Origin: Pseudoxanthomonas suwonensis J47
Lineage (GTDB): Bacteria; Pseudomonadota; Gammaproteobacteria; Xanthomonadales; Xanthomonadaceae
DNA: 56,536 nt
Direction: 5' to 3'
Assembly (NCBI RefSeq): GCF_000513955.1
Contig: NZ_AZUZ01000011.1
Location: 38,517-95,052 of the forward strand
Every line of letters starts with the position of its first letter. Positions within the stretch are counted from its first letter, which is position 1. Position numbers and translations under genes: made by a program. Below the pieces are notes generated by a model that was given only the letters and a program-made list of their open reading frames with translations, did no database searches and was not told the DNA's origin. This document shows positions 45,029 to 56,193 of the stretch, in pieces.

Positions 45029-46366
45029 TTACTCGCTGAGCTTGCGGATCAGCTTGTCCCAGTCCTCGCGCAGCTTGCCGTCGGTCTCCATCAGGCTGCG
45101 GATCTGCCGGCAGGCGTGCAGCACGGTAGTGTGGTCGCGACCGGCGAAGGCGTCGCCGATCTCCGGCAGGCTGTGCTCGGTCAGTTCCTTGGTCAGCGCC
45201 ATCGCGACCTGGCGCGGGCGCGCCAGCGATCGGGTGCGGCGCTTGGACAGCAGGTCCTTGACCTGCAGCCCGTAGTAGTCGGCCACGGTCTTCTGGATGT
45301 TGGGGATGCCGATCGCCTGCTGCTGGGCGCGCAGCAGGTCGCGCAGCGTCTCCTGGGCGAACTCGATGCTGATCGCGCGGCCGGTGAAGTTGGCGCGCGC
45401 CGCCAGGGTGTTGAGCGCGCCTTCCAGGTCGCGCACGTTCGAGCGCATCTTCTTGGCCAGCAGGAACGCCACCTCGTCCGGGATCTCGGCGCCGCGCTCG
45501 CGGGCCTTGGCCAGCACGATCGCCGCGCGGGTCTCGAAGTCCGGCGGGTCGATCGCCACCGACAGGCCCCAGGCCAGGCGCGACTTCAGCCGCGGCTCCA
45601 GGCCGTCCACCTCGCGCGGGTAGCGGTCGCAGGTCATGATGATCTGCTGCCGGCTGTCGAACAGCGCGTTGAAGGTGTGGAAGAACTCTTCCTGGGTGCG
45701 GTCCTTGCCGGCGAAGAACTGGATGTCGTCGATCAGCAGCGCGTCGATCTGCTGGAACTGGCGCTTGAACTGGTCGGCGGTCTTCTCCTGCAGCGAGCGG
45801 AAGAAGGCGTTGTAGAACTGCTCCGAGCGCAGGTACAGCACGCGCGCGCCGGGGTTCAGGCGGCGCATCTCGTTGCCGGCGGCGAACATCAGGTGGGTCT
45901 TGCCCAGGCCGGTGCCGCCGTACAGCAGCAGCGGGTTGTGGGCGCGGTCGCCCGGCTTCTGCGCCGCCTGCCAGGCCGCGGCGCGGCCGAGCTGGTTGGA
46001 ACGGCCTTCGACGAAATTCTCGAAGGTGTAGTGCGGGTCCAGGTTGCCGTTGAACGGCTCGGCCGGGACCGGCGCCGGGCGGGCGCTGGCGGTGGCCATC
46101 GCGGCCGTGGCGGGCTTCGGCGGTTCGGCCGCGCGCGGGCGCGAGCCGATCTCCAGGGCCACGTTCAGGCCGGCGAAGTGCCGGGCCAGCTCGCGGATCC
46201 GCGGCAGGTAGCGGTCGCGCACCTGCTCGACGATAAAGGCGTTGGGGGCGTAGAGGACGACGCTGTCCGCGCGTTCCTCCGCCTGCAGGGGTTTGAGCCA
46301 GGTATGGACGTCTTCGGCCGGGAATTCGGCCTCCAGACGTTCCAGACAGCGGGGCCAGGCATCCAT
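45029..46366 (-). CDS. dnaA: Chromosomal replication initiator DnaA
   Basis: The 445-residue initiator has the N-terminal oligomerisation domain ([24 protein letters not shown]), a linker rich in Ala/Pro (about 95-115), the AAA+ core with Walker [11 protein letters not shown] and Walker [10 protein letters not shown], and the C-terminal DNA-binding signature [18 protein letters not shown] is chosen by family convention; an in-frame ATG six codons upstream (46384, MSFAFP) is possible, and neither has a clear RBS. Two degenerate DnaA boxes upstream suggest autoregulation. Confidence 0.97.
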   Translation of the reverse strand: MDAWPRCLERLEAEFPAEDVHTWLKPLQAEERADSVVLYAPNAFIVEQVRDRYLPRIRELARHFAGLNVALEIGSRPRAAEPPKPATAAMATASARPAPVPAEPFNGNLDPHYTFENFVEGRSNQLGRAAAWQAAQKPGDRAHNPLLLYGGTGLGKTHLMFAAGNEMRRLNPGARVLYLRSEQFYNAFFRSLQEKTADQFKRQFQQIDALLIDDIQFFAGKDRTQEEFFHTFNALFDSRQQIIMTCDRYPREVDGLEPRLKSRLAWGLSVAIDPPDFETRAAIVLAKARERGAEIPDEVAFLLAKKMRSNVRDLEGALNTLAARANFTGRAISIEFAQETLRDLLRAQQQAIGIPNIQKTVADYYGLQVKDLLSKRRTRSLARPRQVAMALTKELTEHSLPEIGDAFAGRDHTTVLHACRQIRSLMETDGKLREDWDKLIRKLSE

Positions 46367-46480
46367 CGGAAAGGCAAAGCTCATGGGGCGGTCGCCGGTC
46401 GCCAGGGGCGCCGCCGGGGACCGGGAGGGTCGGGGGATCGGACTGGGCAGACTACCATCCGGACCTGCTTTTCCCAAGAA

Positions 46481-46500
46481 TCATCCACAGGGCATCCACA
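46481..46500 (+). promoter_or_regulatory. Two degenerate DnaA boxes upstream of dnaA
   Basis: TCATCCACA (46481-46489) and GCATCCACA (46492-46500) match TTATCCACA at 8 and 7 of 9 positions, in tandem 11 bp apart. They lie in the divergent dnaA-rpmH region and could let DnaA tune its own gene. Confidence 0.55.
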
Positions 46501-46540
46501 GGCTCGTTGACAGGCCGCACGGCCGCAAGTGCCGCAAAGG

Positions 46541-46569
46541 TTGACCCGCGGCGGGGCCTCCCCTAGACT
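46541..46569 (+). promoter_or_regulatory. rpmH promoter
   Basis: TTGACC (46541-46546) and TAGACT (46564-46569) are 17 bp apart, the best -35/-10 pair in this region. It would start transcription near 46576, 32 nt before the rpmH ATG. Confidence 0.65.
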
Positions 46570-46607
46570 TTCCGGTTCTTTCGATCCGACTTCAGCCGAG
46601 TGCCACC

Positions 46608-46748
46608 ATGGCCACCAAGCGCACCTACCAGCCCAGCAACCTCAAGCGCAAGCGCGACCACGGTTTCCGTGCCCGCATGAAGACCGCCGACGGCCGCAAG
46701 GTCCTCGCGCGTCGCCGCGCCAAGGGCCGCAAGCGCCTCTGCGCCTGA
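46608..46748 (+). CDS. rpmH: Ribosomal protein L34
   Basis: The 46-residue basic protein starts [20 protein letters not shown] and ends [12 protein letters not shown], a typical L34 with the canonical [22 protein letters not shown] region. It sits at the standard origin position upstream of rnpA. A short CCGAGTGCCACC leader has no strong RBS. Confidence 0.97.
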   Translation: MATKRTYQPSNLKRKRDHGFRARMKTADGRKVLARRRAKGRKRLCA

Positions 46749-46822
46749 TCGCCTCCCGGCCCCGCCTGCCGCGTGCAGGCCTGCCTTCCGCAGACCGGGG
46801 CCGCCGCGATCCACAGCCCACG

Positions 46823-47275
46823 ATGAATCCCGGCCCGCGCGCGCGATTCCCTCGCAGCGCGCGGGTTCGTTTGCGCGCCGAATACACCGCGGTGTTCGAG
46901 CAGGGTCGCCGCCACGGCGATGCCCTGTTCGGCCTGCACTGGGTGCCCGGCGACCAGCCCGCGCGGCTGGGCCTGGCCGTGTCGCGCAAGGTCGACCCGC
47001 GTGCGGTCGGCCGCAACCGGATCAAGCGCGTGCTGCGCGAGGCCACCCGCCACCTGCGTCCGCAGATGGCTGGCGGCGACTACGTCGTGGTCGCGCGTCC
47101 GGCCGCGGCCCGCGCCAGCAATGCCCAGCTGTTCGAGGCCTACGTGAAACTGCTGCGGCGGCTGGGCGCATTGCCCCACCCGGGCGCCGGCGGCACAATG
47201 CCCGCGGCCACTCCGGCCGGATTGCAGCCCTCTTCCCCGACTTCCTCTTCCAGGCCGGACCCCCACTCCGGCTGA
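46823..47275 (+). CDS. rnpA: Ribonuclease P protein component
   Basis: The 150-residue basic RNA-binding protein has the signature [22 protein letters not shown], which contacts the M1 RNA. The core ends near residue 115. A low-complexity tail (about 116-150) of Gly, Pro, Ser and Ala follows, longer than the roughly 120 residues usual for RnpA. The next gene is yidC after 13 bases; yidD, often between them, is absent. Confidence 0.95.
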   Translation: MNPGPRARFPRSARVRLRAEYTAVFEQGRRHGDALFGLHWVPGDQPARLGLAVSRKVDPRAVGRNRIKRVLREATRHLRPQMAGGDYVVVARPAAARASNAQLFEAYVKLLRRLGALPHPGAGGTMPAATPAGLQPSSPTSSSRPDPHSG

Positions 47276-47288
47276 GCCTGCCTGCCCG

Positions 47289-48992
47289 ATGAACCAGACC
47301 CGCGTATTCCTGATCCTTGCCTGGCTGATGGTGGCGACGCTGCTATGGATGGAGTGGGGCAAGGAGCAGGCCGCGCCTGCCGCGCCCGCCACCCCGGCCG
47401 CCGCGACCACCGACGGCGTGCCCGCCTCGGTCCCGGCCGCGGTCCCCGCTGCCGCCACCGGCGATGCCGCCGTGCCGTCCGCCACCGCGCCGTCGGTGCC
47501 GGACGCCGCCGTCGCCGCGGCCCCGGCCGGCCCGAGCCGGGTCAGCGTGCGCACCGATACCCTGGACCTGGTCCTGGACGGCGGCGCCGTGCTGCAGGCC
47601 GACCTGCCGCAGTTCCCGCAGACCCGCGAGGCCGGCAGCCCGCCGGTGCGCATGTTCGACACCGACCCGGCGAAGTTCTACGCCGCCCAGCTCGGCTGGG
47701 TCAGCGCCAGCGGCGCCGCGCCGAACCACCAGTCCGGCTTCGTGCCGGAGGGCAGCGAGCGCGAGTTCGTCCTGGCCGACGGCCAGCAGCAGGTCGAGGT
47801 CCCCTTCATCTGGAACGGGCCGGACGGCGTCAGCATCCGCCGCACCTTCACCCTGACCCGCGGTTCCTACGCGATCGAAGTGCGCGACGAGGTGGTCAAC
47901 CGCGGCAGCGCGCCGTGGCAGGGCCAGGTCTACCGCCAGCTGATCCGCAAGCCGCTGGTGATCGAGCGCGGTTATACGAAGCCGGAGTCCTTCAGCTTCA
48001 CCGGCGCGGCCTGGTACGACGGCGACTACCAGCGCCGCAAGTTCGACGAGGACTACCTCGAGGACGGCCACGTCAACGCCAAGGCCTCGCGCGGCTGGAT
48101 CGCGATGCTGCAGCACCATTTCTTCAGCGCCTGGATCCCCGAAGGCGACCAGCCGTCGACGATCTCGCTGGACCAGCCGGCCACCGGCGCGCTGGTGCGC
48201 GAGCTGGGCGAGGTCGTGCAGGTCGCCCCGGGCGCCACCGCCACCAGCCAGGCCCGCCTGTACGTCGGTCCGAAGCTGGTCTCGCAGATCCGCGCCCAGC
48301 AGGTGCCGGGCCTGGAGCGCGCGGTCGACTACAGCCAGTTCTCGATCCTGGCGCTGCTGGGCGAAGGCCTGTTCTGGGTGCTCAGCCACCTGTACGGCCT
48401 GTTCGGCAACTGGGGCTGGGCCATCATCGGCCTGGTCGTGGTGGTGAAGGGCCTGATGTATCCGCTCTCCGCGGCGCAGTACAAGAGCTTCGCCAAGATG
48501 CGCAAGTTCCAGCCGCGCATCCAGCAGCTGAAGGAACGCTATGGCGACGACCGCCAGAAGTTCCAGGAAGCGATGATGGAGCTGTACCGCAAGGAGAAGA
48601 TCAACCCGATGGGCGGCTGCCTGCCGATCCTGGTGCAGATGCCGGTGTTCCTGGCGCTGTACTGGGTGCTGGTGGAGTCGGTCGAGCTGCGCCACGCGCC
48701 GTGGATCCTGTGGATCCAGGACCTGACCGCGCGCGACCCGTACTTCATCCTGCCGGTGATCAACGTGGCGGTGATGTGGTTCACCCAGAAGCTGCAGCCG
48801 GCGCCGGGCATGGATCCGGTGCAGCAGAAGATGATGCAGTTCATGCCGGTCGCCTTCGGCGTGATGATGGCCTTCTTCCCGGCCGGCCTGGTCCTGTACT
48901 GGGTCACCAACGGCGCGCTGGGCCTGCTGCAGCAGTGGTACATGATGAAGAAGCACGGCGAGCCGGCACCGAAGCCCACCGCGGCGAAGTAA
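47289..48992 (+). CDS. yidC: Membrane protein insertase YidC
   Basis: The 567-residue insertase has an N-terminal helix ([19 protein letters not shown]), an Ala/Pro-rich stretch (about 30-80), a periplasmic beta-domain (about 85-335) and the five-helix core with the hydrophilic groove: [69 protein letters not shown] and [20 protein letters not shown]. It inserts inner-membrane proteins alone or with SecYEG. Confidence 0.98.
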   Translation: MNQTRVFLILAWLMVATLLWMEWGKEQAAPAAPATPAAATTDGVPASVPAAVPAAATGDAAVPSATAPSVPDAAVAAAPAGPSRVSVRTDTLDLVLDGGAVLQADLPQFPQTREAGSPPVRMFDTDPAKFYAAQLGWVSASGAAPNHQSGFVPEGSEREFVLADGQQQVEVPFIWNGPDGVSIRRTFTLTRGSYAIEVRDEVVNRGSAPWQGQVYRQLIRKPLVIERGYTKPESFSFTGAAWYDGDYQRRKFDEDYLEDGHVNAKASRGWIAMLQHHFFSAWIPEGDQPSTISLDQPATGALVRELGEVVQVAPGATATSQARLYVGPKLVSQIRAQQVPGLERAVDYSQFSILALLGEGLFWVLSHLYGLFGNWGWAIIGLVVVVKGLMYPLSAAQYKSFAKMRKFQPRIQQLKERYGDDRQKFQEAMMELYRKEKINPMGGCLPILVQMPVFLALYWVLVESVELRHAPWILWIQDLTARDPYFILPVINVAVMWFTQKLQPAPGMDPVQQKMMQFMPVAFGVMMAFFPAGLVLYWVTNGALGLLQQWYMMKKHGEPAPKPTAAK

Positions 48993-49006
48993 GCGGACCG
49001 CATGAG

Positions 49007-49040
49007 CAAGGAACCCGCCGCCCAGGCGGGTTCCTTGTTT
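49007..49040 (+). terminator. Terminator after yidC
   Basis: A 13-bp stem CAAGGAACCCGCC / GGCGGGTTCCTTG with loop GCCCA is followed by TTT. It ends the rpmH-rnpA-yidC transcript. The T-run is short but the stem is very stable. Confidence 0.8.
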
Positions 49041-49101
49041 GTGGCGGGCAGGCGATCCCGCGAACCGCTAGGCTTTCCACCAGATCCAGGGCCGACTACC
49101 G

Positions 49102-50439
49102 ATGAACCAGCCCGACACCATCGCCGCGATCGCCACCGCGCCCGGTGCCGGCGGCGTCGGCATCGTGCGCCTGTCCGGGCCGCGCGCACTGCAGATCGCG
49201 CACGCGCTGTGCGGCCGCGAGGCGCCGCCGCGGCAGGCGCTGCGCGCGCTGTTCCGCGACGCCGACGGCGAGGTGATCGACGACGGCATCGTCCTGGCCT
49301 TCCCCGCGCCGCGCAGTTTCACCGGCGAGGACGTGGCCGAACTGCAGGCCCACGGCAGCCCGGTGCTGCTGCGCGCGCTGGTGGCGCGTTGCATCGAACT
49401 GGGCGCGCGCCAGGCGCGGCCGGGCGAGTTCAGCGAACGCGCCTTCCTCAACGGCAAGCTGGACCTGGTCCAGGCCGAGGCCATCGCCGACATGATCGCC
49501 GCCGCCGACGTGCGCGCCGCTCGCGCGGCGCGGCGTTCGCTGGACGGCGTGTTCTCGCAGCGCGTCGAGGCGCTGGCCGACACCCTGCTGCGCCTGCGCG
49601 TGCACGTGGAGGCGGCGATCGATTTCGTCGACGAACCGATCGAGACGCTCGGCATTCCCGCCGTCCGCGCCGGCATCGGACAGCTATGCGCCGACCTGCG
49701 CACCCTGCTGGCCGAGGCCGAGCGCGGCCGCCGCCTGCGCGATGGCCTCCACGCGGTGCTGCTCGGCCCGCCCAATGCCGGCAAGAGTTCGCTGCTCAAC
49801 GCGCTGGCCGGCGACGCCCGCGCCATCGTCGCCGACGTGGCCGGCACCACGCGCGACGTGCTGCGCGAGACCGTGCGCATCGACGGCCTGGAACTGGTGC
49901 TGGCCGACACCGCCGGCTTGCGCGAGGGCGGCGACGAGATCGAACGCGAAGGCATGCGCCGCGCCCATGCCGAGGTGCAGCGCGCCGACGTCGCCCTGCT
50001 GGTGCTGGATGCCCGCGATCCGCAGGCTGGCCGCGCCGAGCTGGAGGCCGCTGCTGCCGGCGTGCCGGAACAGCTGTGGATCCTCAACAAGTCCGATCTG
50101 CTCGACCCGGCCGCGCCGGCCCCCGCCGGCGGCATCGCCGTGTCGGCGAAGACCGGCGCCGGCCTGGACACCCTGCACGCCGCGCTGCGCGGACTGGCCG
50201 CCGGCGGCGCGCCGGAAACGGTGGAGGGCGAGTTCAGCGCCCGCGCCCGCCAGGTCGCCGAACTGCAGCAGACCCTGGAACACGCCGGCGCCGCCCTGGC
50301 CGAACTGGACGCCGGCCACCTCGAGCTGGCCGCCGAGGAACTGCGCCTGGGCCATGCCGCGCTCGGCCGCATCACCGGCCAGGTCAGCGCCGACGAACTG
50401 CTCGGCCACATCTTCTCCAGCTTCTGTATCGGCAAGTAG
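49102..50439 (+). CDS. mnmE: tRNA uridine-5-carboxymethylaminomethyl modification GTPase
   Basis: The 445-residue GTPase has the N-terminal formyl-THF-binding domain ([33 protein letters not shown]), a helical part and the inserted G domain with Walker [30 protein letters not shown] and NKSD, and the C-terminal catalytic CIGK. With MnmG it makes the cmnm5 modification at the wobble uridine. Its position after yidC is usual for gammaproteobacterial origins. Confidence 0.97.
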   Translation: MNQPDTIAAIATAPGAGGVGIVRLSGPRALQIAHALCGREAPPRQALRALFRDADGEVIDDGIVLAFPAPRSFTGEDVAELQAHGSPVLLRALVARCIELGARQARPGEFSERAFLNGKLDLVQAEAIADMIAAADVRAARAARRSLDGVFSQRVEALADTLLRLRVHVEAAIDFVDEPIETLGIPAVRAGIGQLCADLRTLLAEAERGRRLRDGLHAVLLGPPNAGKSSLLNALAGDARAIVADVAGTTRDVLRETVRIDGLELVLADTAGLREGGDEIEREGMRRAHAEVQRADVALLVLDARDPQAGRAELEAAAAGVPEQLWILNKSDLLDPAAPAPAGGIAVSAKTGAGLDTLHAALRGLAAGGAPETVEGEFSARARQVAELQQTLEHAGAALAELDAGHLELAAEELRLGHAALGRITGQVSADELLGHIFSSFCIGK

Positions 50440-50620
50440 TCCGCGGTTTGTTGATCTGTGTCACACTTTTTCGCGGCGATCTTGGCCGCCGCATTCCCGC
50501 CAGGGCCGTGCCGCGCTTGTGATGCGGGCCGGCGAGGTTGACAATCGACCGGGGATGGCGCGAGCTGAAAGGGGGATCGCGCCAGATGCCGTACAACAGC
50601 TTTTCCACGGGGGAGTACTG

Positions 50621-51610
50621 ATGTTGTCCATGACGATTTCGCCGAAGTCGCGGCTGTGCGCGGGCCTGTTGCTGGCCATCGCGCTGGGCGCCTGCTCCAA
50701 GCAGGAAGAATCCGCGCCGGCCACCGCCGCGGAAGGCACGCGCGCCTCCACCTCCGCGGCCCCGGCACCGGCCGTCGCTGCCGAGGTGCAGGCGATGGGC
50801 GCCGACCAGCTGCGCGAGGCCGCCGGCCAGGCCCTGCGCGAGAACCGGATGTACGCGCCGGCCGGCGACAACGCCATGGAGTACTACCTGGCCCTGCGCG
50901 ACAAGCTGCCCGACGACGCTTCGGTGACCAGCGCGCTGACCGACCTGATGCCGTACACCGTGATCGCCGCCGAACAGGCGGTGGCGCGCGAGCAGTTCGA
51001 CGAAGCCCAGCGCCTGGCGGCGCTGATCGAGAAGGCCGACAGCGCCGCCCCGGCGCTGCCGCGCCTGCGCCAGGCCATCGACAACGCGCAGCAGGCGGTG
51101 GCCCAGCGCAGCGAGGCCGAAGCCGCCCGCGCCAAGGCCGAGGCCGAAGCCCGCAAGCAGCAGCTGGCCGCGCAGCAGGCGGCGCAGCAGGCCGCCGAGG
51201 CCGAGGCGGCCCGCCGCCTCGCCGAACAGCAGGAAGCCGCGCGCCAGGAAGCCGCCCGCCGCGAGGCCGAGCAGCGCGAAGCCGCCGCCCGCCAGGCCGC
51301 GGCCCAGCAGCAGCAACAGCAGGCCGCGCAGACCGCCCAGCAGGCCCCGGCGCAGCGCAACCTGCGTCCGATCAGCATGCCGGCCCCGCGCTATCCGCCT
51401 GATGCGCTGCGCGCGGGCCTGTCCGGCGAAGTGCTGGTCGAGTTCACCGTGGGCAGCGACGGTTCGGTCACCGATGCGCGCGTGCTGCGCGCCAACCCGG
51501 CCCGCACCTTCGACCGCGAAGCGCTCAACGCGGTCCGTCGCTGGCGCTTCGAGCCGGTCGACGCACCGGTCACCACCCGCCGTACCGTGGCCTTCAGCCC
51601 GGGCGGCTGA
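50621..51610 (+). CDS. Lipoprotein with coiled-coil and TonB C-terminal domain
   Basis: The 329-residue protein has a lipobox (LLAIALGACSKQEE, Cys about 25), so it is acylated and probably sent to the outer membrane (Ser at +2). A helical/TPR-like part (about 55-160) precedes a long Ala/Gln/Glu/Arg-rich coiled coil (about 160-240: AEAARAKAEAEARKQQLAAQQ...), then a TonB_C domain (about 245-329: RYPPDALRAGLSGEVLVEFTVGSDGSVTDARV, RRWRFEP). Standard TonB is anchored in the inner membrane by a helix; here the anchor is a lipid. GGGGGAG lies five bases before the ATG. The role is unknown. Confidence 0.82.
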   Translation: MLSMTISPKSRLCAGLLLAIALGACSKQEESAPATAAEGTRASTSAAPAPAVAAEVQAMGADQLREAAGQALRENRMYAPAGDNAMEYYLALRDKLPDDASVTSALTDLMPYTVIAAEQAVAREQFDEAQRLAALIEKADSAAPALPRLRQAIDNAQQAVAQRSEAEAARAKAEAEARKQQLAAQQAAQQAAEAEAARRLAEQQEAARQEAARREAEQREAAARQAAAQQQQQQAAQTAQQAPAQRNLRPISMPAPRYPPDALRAGLSGEVLVEFTVGSDGSVTDARVLRANPARTFDREALNAVRRWRFEPVDAPVTTRRTVAFSPGG

Positions 51611-51632
51611 GCGGTTCCAGCAACGGAAACGG

Positions 51633-51663
51633 AAAGGCCCGGCATTGCCGGGCCTTTCTTCTT
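51633..51663 (+). terminator. Terminator after the TonB-domain lipoprotein
   Basis: An 11-bp stem AAAGGCCCGGC / GCCGGGCCTTT with loop ATT is followed by CTTCTT. It separates this gene from the convergent natB gene. Confidence 0.85.
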
Positions 51664-51688
51664 GCGTGCGGGGCGGGTCCCGCGGCCA

Positions 51689-52866
51689 TCAGGTGGAGAT
51701 GGCCAGCTTCTCCTGGCGGTAGCGCATCACCGCCGCCAGCCACAGCAGCAGGGCCAGGCCCAGGCTGCTGCCGAGGTAGATGCCCCACATCTGCGCGGTG
51801 ACCGGCTCGCTGCGGATCACCTTCAGCAGCAGCTGGTTCTGCGCCAGGAACGGCACCGCGAACTGCCACAGCTGGGTCTTCACCGGGTTCACCATCAGCA
51901 TGAGCGTGGGGATCATCGGCAGCAGCATCAGCCAGGTCATGTGCGTCTGCGCTTCCTTCAGGCTCTTCGCGGCCGCGGCGAGGAAGGTCAGCAGCGAGGT
52001 GCCGATCAGCAGCATCGGCAGCAGCACGAACAGCATCTTGCCGATCGACAGCAGCGACACGTCCAGCGAGCGCGCCGTGCCCGTGGCCATCTGCGCGCTG
52101 AGCTTCAGCGCCAGCAGCGAGAGCAGCAAGGTGCCCAGGCCCAGTACGATCGCCGCGGCGATCTTGCCGCTGACGATGGCGCCGCGTGCGGCCGGCGTGG
52201 CAAGCAGGGGTTCCAGCGACTGCCGTTCGCGTTCGCCGGCGGTGACGTCGAGCACGAGCGCCGCGCCGCCGAGGAAGGCGGTGATGATCAGGAAGTACGG
52301 CAGGATCACCGCCAGCAGCCGGCCGCGCTGGGCTTCCGGCGTGGACACGTCCAGCGTGCCCACCGCCACCGGCCGGGCCACGCCCGCGTCGATGCCGCGC
52401 ACCATCAGGCGCAGCGAGCCGACCTGGCCGCTGTAGGCGGCCAGCGCCCCGCGCACGCGCTGGCCGGGGATCTCCGCGTCGCGCTGGGTCGAATCCAGCA
52501 TCACCTCCACCAGCGCCGGGCGTCCGGCGCGCCAGTCCTCGGCGAAGCTTTCGGAGATGCGCAGGCCCACGTCGTGCTGCTGGGAACGCAGCGCGTGCTC
52601 GAGGTCCGCGGGCGCCTCGATCGCGCGGATGCCCTGCGTGCCGAGGAAGGCCACCAGGTTGGGCGCGCGTTCGATGCCGATGGTCGGCACCTCCAGCACC
52701 TGTTCGATCTGGGTGCGCGCGCGCTTCTCGCCGAGGGTGCCGATGCCGAGGATGATCGCCGGGAACAGCAGCGGGCTCAGCAGCAGGGTCAGCGCCAGGG
52801 TGCGGCGGTCGCGGCTGATGTCGCGCAGCTCCTTGAGCATCACCGTCCACGTCGTTGCCAGGATGC

Positions 52867-52870
<4 letters not shown>
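51689..52870 (-). CDS. natB: ABC-2 type exporter permease (NatB-like)
   Basis: The 393-residue permease has an N-terminal helix (LALTLLLSPLLFPAIILGIGTLG), a large extracytoplasmic domain (about 50-180), then five to six helices (about 185-385). The opening SILATTWTVMLKELRDISRDRRTLALTLLLSPL matches NatB-type Na+ exporter permeases. It overlaps the ATPase stop by ATGA, so they are a single operon. The transported substrate is unknown. Confidence 0.88.
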
Positions 52871-53613
<743 letters not shown>

Positions 53614-53644
53614 GTCGCGTCTCCCGCGTGGATGCGTCGGTTCA

Positions 53645-55168
53645 TCAGGGTTCCCATCCATTGAAGCTGGTGAAGGGCGGCACGTAGGTCATCGTGTCCA
53701 GGCAGCTGGCATCCAGCGCCTTGGCGTCGGCCGATTCCATGAACTGTCCCAGCAGGCGCGGCATGCAGCCGAGCCCGAAGGTGCCGTGGCCCTGGCCGCG
53801 CACGACCAGGTGGCGGCCGTTGGGCAGGGTCTCCAGCACGCGCTCGCCGAAGCGCGGCGGCGTCACCGGATCCAGTTCGCCGGACAGCAGCAGCACCGGC
53901 AGGTCCGACGCCAGCGGCGCGGTGGAGTCGTCCGGCCGGCTGCCATGCGGCCAGTGCGGGCACGCTGCGAAGAACATGCGCGCCACGTCCGGGCCGAGCA
54001 GGGTGCCTTCGGCGCTGGCGTCCTGGTGGCGGTCGGCGTCCTCGGCGCAGATCACCGACCACTGCATGCCGCGCGCCATCGAGCCGGCGGTATTGCGCCC
54101 CATCAGTTCATACAGCGACATCAGCGACGCGTAGCGGCCGTGGCTGGCCTCGTCCAGCACCAGCGGCAGCAGCGCGGCGGTCTGCGGCATGTACGAGAAC
54201 AGGAAGGCCAGGCTGGTCACGGTCTGCGCGTTGACGGTGCCGGTGCGCATCTCGCCGGTGCTCGGATCGCGGTACTCGACCTGTGCCGGCCCGGCGCGCA
54301 GTCTCTCGACCAGGCTGCCCAGCTGCGCGCGCGCATCCTGCGGGAAGCGCTGCGCGCAGGCGGGCAGCTCGCGGCACTGCGCCGACTGCAGCGCCAGCGC
54401 GTCCTCGAAGGTACGCGCGAACTCGCCGCCGACGACCAGGTCGTTCGGCGCCACGCCGTCGAGCACGATGCTGCGCACGTGCTGCGGATAGCGCTTCGCG
54501 TACTGCTGGGCCACGCGGGTGCCGTACGAACCGCCGACCAGATTGATCTTCTGCGCGCCGATGGCCTCACGCACCGCATCGAGGTCGGCGATGGCATCGG
54601 TGGTGGTGTAGAAGCGCGTATCGGCGCGCCCGGCCACCTCTTTGGCGCAGCGGCGCGCGAACGCGGCAAGCGCCTCCGCATCCGCCGGACCCGCCTGCGC
54701 CGCCGACTCCTCTTCAGTCGGTTCGCAGGCCAGCAGGTTGGAGCCGCCGGTGCCGCGCTGGTCGACCAGCACGACATGCCGCTGCCGCCGTATCTGGCCG
54801 AACGCGCCGTCGATCACCGGCCACACCTGCACCGCCGACTGGCCCGGGCCTCCGGCAAGGAAGAACACCGGATCGTCCGTCGCCGCGCCTTCGTCGGTGG
54901 CCGGCAGCCAGGCGAGGTTGAGGCGGATCTTCCGCGCCTCGGGATTGGCGCGATCCTCCGGCACTTCGAAGGTGGCGCATTGCGCCTGCACGTTGTTCGT
55001 GCCCGCGCCGCTGGCCAGCGTGCACGGCTCGAAGGCGATCTCGCCGTAATGGCGGGTGGCGCTGTCCTGCTTCGCCTGTTCGGCGTCGTCGCAGCCGCCG
55101 AGCAGCGCGACCGCCAGCGCCAGGGCGCCGATACGGAACACCTGCTTGCGTGGATTACCGGGGGTCAT
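53645..55168 (-). CDS. TAP-like alpha/beta hydrolase lipoprotein (tripeptidyl aminopeptidase family)
   Basis: The 507-residue protein has a lipobox (LALAVALLGGCDDAE), so it is membrane-anchored in the envelope. The core has VFFLAGGPGQSAV (oxyanion), DQRGTGGSN, the nucleophile VGGSYGTRVAQQYAKRYP, SGELDPVTPP (Asp) and GQGHGTFG (His). This is the proline-iminopeptidase/TAP set. It probably removes short peptides from N-termini of exported peptides. It is 31 bases upstream of natA in the same direction. Confidence 0.85.
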   Translation of the reverse strand: MTPGNPRKQVFRIGALALAVALLGGCDDAEQAKQDSATRHYGEIAFEPCTLASGAGTNNVQAQCATFEVPEDRANPEARKIRLNLAWLPATDEGAATDDPVFFLAGGPGQSAVQVWPVIDGAFGQIRRQRHVVLVDQRGTGGSNLLACEPTEEESAAQAGPADAEALAAFARRCAKEVAGRADTRFYTTTDAIADLDAVREAIGAQKINLVGGSYGTRVAQQYAKRYPQHVRSIVLDGVAPNDLVVGGEFARTFEDALALQSAQCRELPACAQRFPQDARAQLGSLVERLRAGPAQVEYRDPSTGEMRTGTVNAQTVTSLAFLFSYMPQTAALLPLVLDEASHGRYASLMSLYELMGRNTAGSMARGMQWSVICAEDADRHQDASAEGTLLGPDVARMFFAACPHWPHGSRPDDSTAPLASDLPVLLLSGELDPVTPPRFGERVLETLPNGRHLVVRGQGHGTFGLGCMPRLLGQFMESADAKALDASCLDTMTYVPPFTSFNGWEP

Positions 55169-55225
55169 CGAACGGGTTCTCCGTGGATGGAAGGTGGAAG
55201 GAACGGAAGGAGGGGAGGCGCCTGC

Positions 55226-55420
55226 TCAGTCTTCCGGCAGGAACACGTCCTCGATGCGCAGCCCGAACAGGCGCGCGATGCGGAACGCCAGCGGCAGGCT
55301 GGGGTCGTACTTGCCCGTTTCCAGCGCGTTGATCGTCTGCCGCGACACCTGCAGCTGTTCGGCCAGCTCGCCTTGCGACCAGGCCCGCGCCTCGCGCAGT
55401 TCACGCAAGCGGTTGTTCAT
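55226..55420 (-). CDS. XRE-family transcriptional regulator
   Basis: The 64-residue single-domain repressor has the HTH WSQGELAEQLQVSRQTINALETGKYDPSLPLAFRIARLFGLRIEDVF, typical of short XRE regulators that sit in operons with membrane proteins. It is the last gene of a three-gene operon, 10 bases after the membrane protein gene. A palindrome at the operon promoter (56194-56213) is its probable operator. Confidence 0.92.
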   Translation of the reverse strand: MNNRLRELREARAWSQGELAEQLQVSRQTINALETGKYDPSLPLAFRIARLFGLRIEDVFLPED

Positions 55421-55430
55421 CGGCCGGCGC

Positions 55431-56018
55431 TCACTGGTACCGGCGCGAGACCGCGACCTTGGCCAGGCCGTAGGCGAAGCAGACCAGTGGGAACACCCAG
55501 ATCATCGCCGCGCCTGCCGGCACGTCGATGACCTTCGCCAGCTGCAGGAAGCCGCCGGCCATGTACAGCAGGCAGACGAAGGCGGTGGCGATGCTCACCG
55601 CTTCCAGCTCGATGCGTTGCTGCAGCTCGTCGACGTCGCGGATGTAGCGCACGATCGCGCGCAGGGCGAAGGCGATCGGCGGCACCGGCAGCAGCGCCAC
55701 CAGCGCGCGCAGCAGCGGATCCATGTCCTCCACGCGCCTGAGCACGGTGATCGACGCCAGCAGCACCACCACGTAGGCGCCCATCGCCAGCAGCATCTCG
55801 CGGGTGTAACGCCGGCGCAGGCTGGCCGTGGCGACGTCGCAGGAATCGGGCAGGCGCCAGCGCAGCAGCGCGGCGAAGCCCAGGCCCAGCCCCGTGCCGA
55901 CCAGCAGCCCGGACACCAGCGCCGGGATCCGCTCCGGCAGCAGCTGCGGCAGGCCCAGCCCCAGCCCCGCGCAGAGCACCGCCCCGCCCAGCATGACCGC
56001 GGGATGCGAGGCCTTCAT
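55431..56018 (-). CDS. Polytopic membrane protein of an XRE-linked operon
   Basis: The 195-residue protein has about six hydrophobic helices: VMLGGAVLCAGLGLGLPQLL, PALVSGLLVGTGLGLGFAALL, LLAMGAYVVVLLASITVL, LLRALVALLPVPPIAFAL, AFVCLLYMAGGFL and AGAAMIWVFPLVCFAYGLAKV. A start at 56018 overlaps the previous stop by ATGA. The family is not known to me; such proteins with small XRE partners are common and of unknown function. Confidence 0.72.
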   Translation of the reverse strand: MKASHPAVMLGGAVLCAGLGLGLPQLLPERIPALVSGLLVGTGLGLGFAALLRWRLPDSCDVATASLRRRYTREMLLAMGAYVVVLLASITVLRRVEDMDPLLRALVALLPVPPIAFALRAIVRYIRDVDELQQRIELEAVSIATAFVCLLYMAGGFLQLAKVIDVPAGAAMIWVFPLVCFAYGLAKVAVSRRYQ

Positions 56019-56182
56019 CGCCCCCATCCCTGGCGGAGGAGCGCACCCAGCCCCAGCGCGGTGAACAGCAGGCCGGCGAGTAGCATGCCCGGCACCCTGA
56101 CCCCGGCCAGCCACGCGCCAAGCAGGGCCAGGCCCGTGCCGAGGAAGCCATCAGCGGAATCCTTGATGCAGAAGCTGTCCAT
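56015..56182 (-). CDS. Small membrane protein, first gene of the XRE-linked operon
   Basis: The 55-residue product starts at ATG 56182 after GGGAGTAGGGCG. It has two helices (about 13-27 and 29-49) and ends RQGWGR. It is translationally coupled to the downstream membrane protein. It is too small to assign. Confidence 0.6.
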   Translation of the reverse strand: MDSFCIKDSADGFLGTGLALLGAWLAGVRVPGMLLAGLLFTALGLGALLRQGWGR

Positions 56183-56193
56183 CGCCCTACTCC

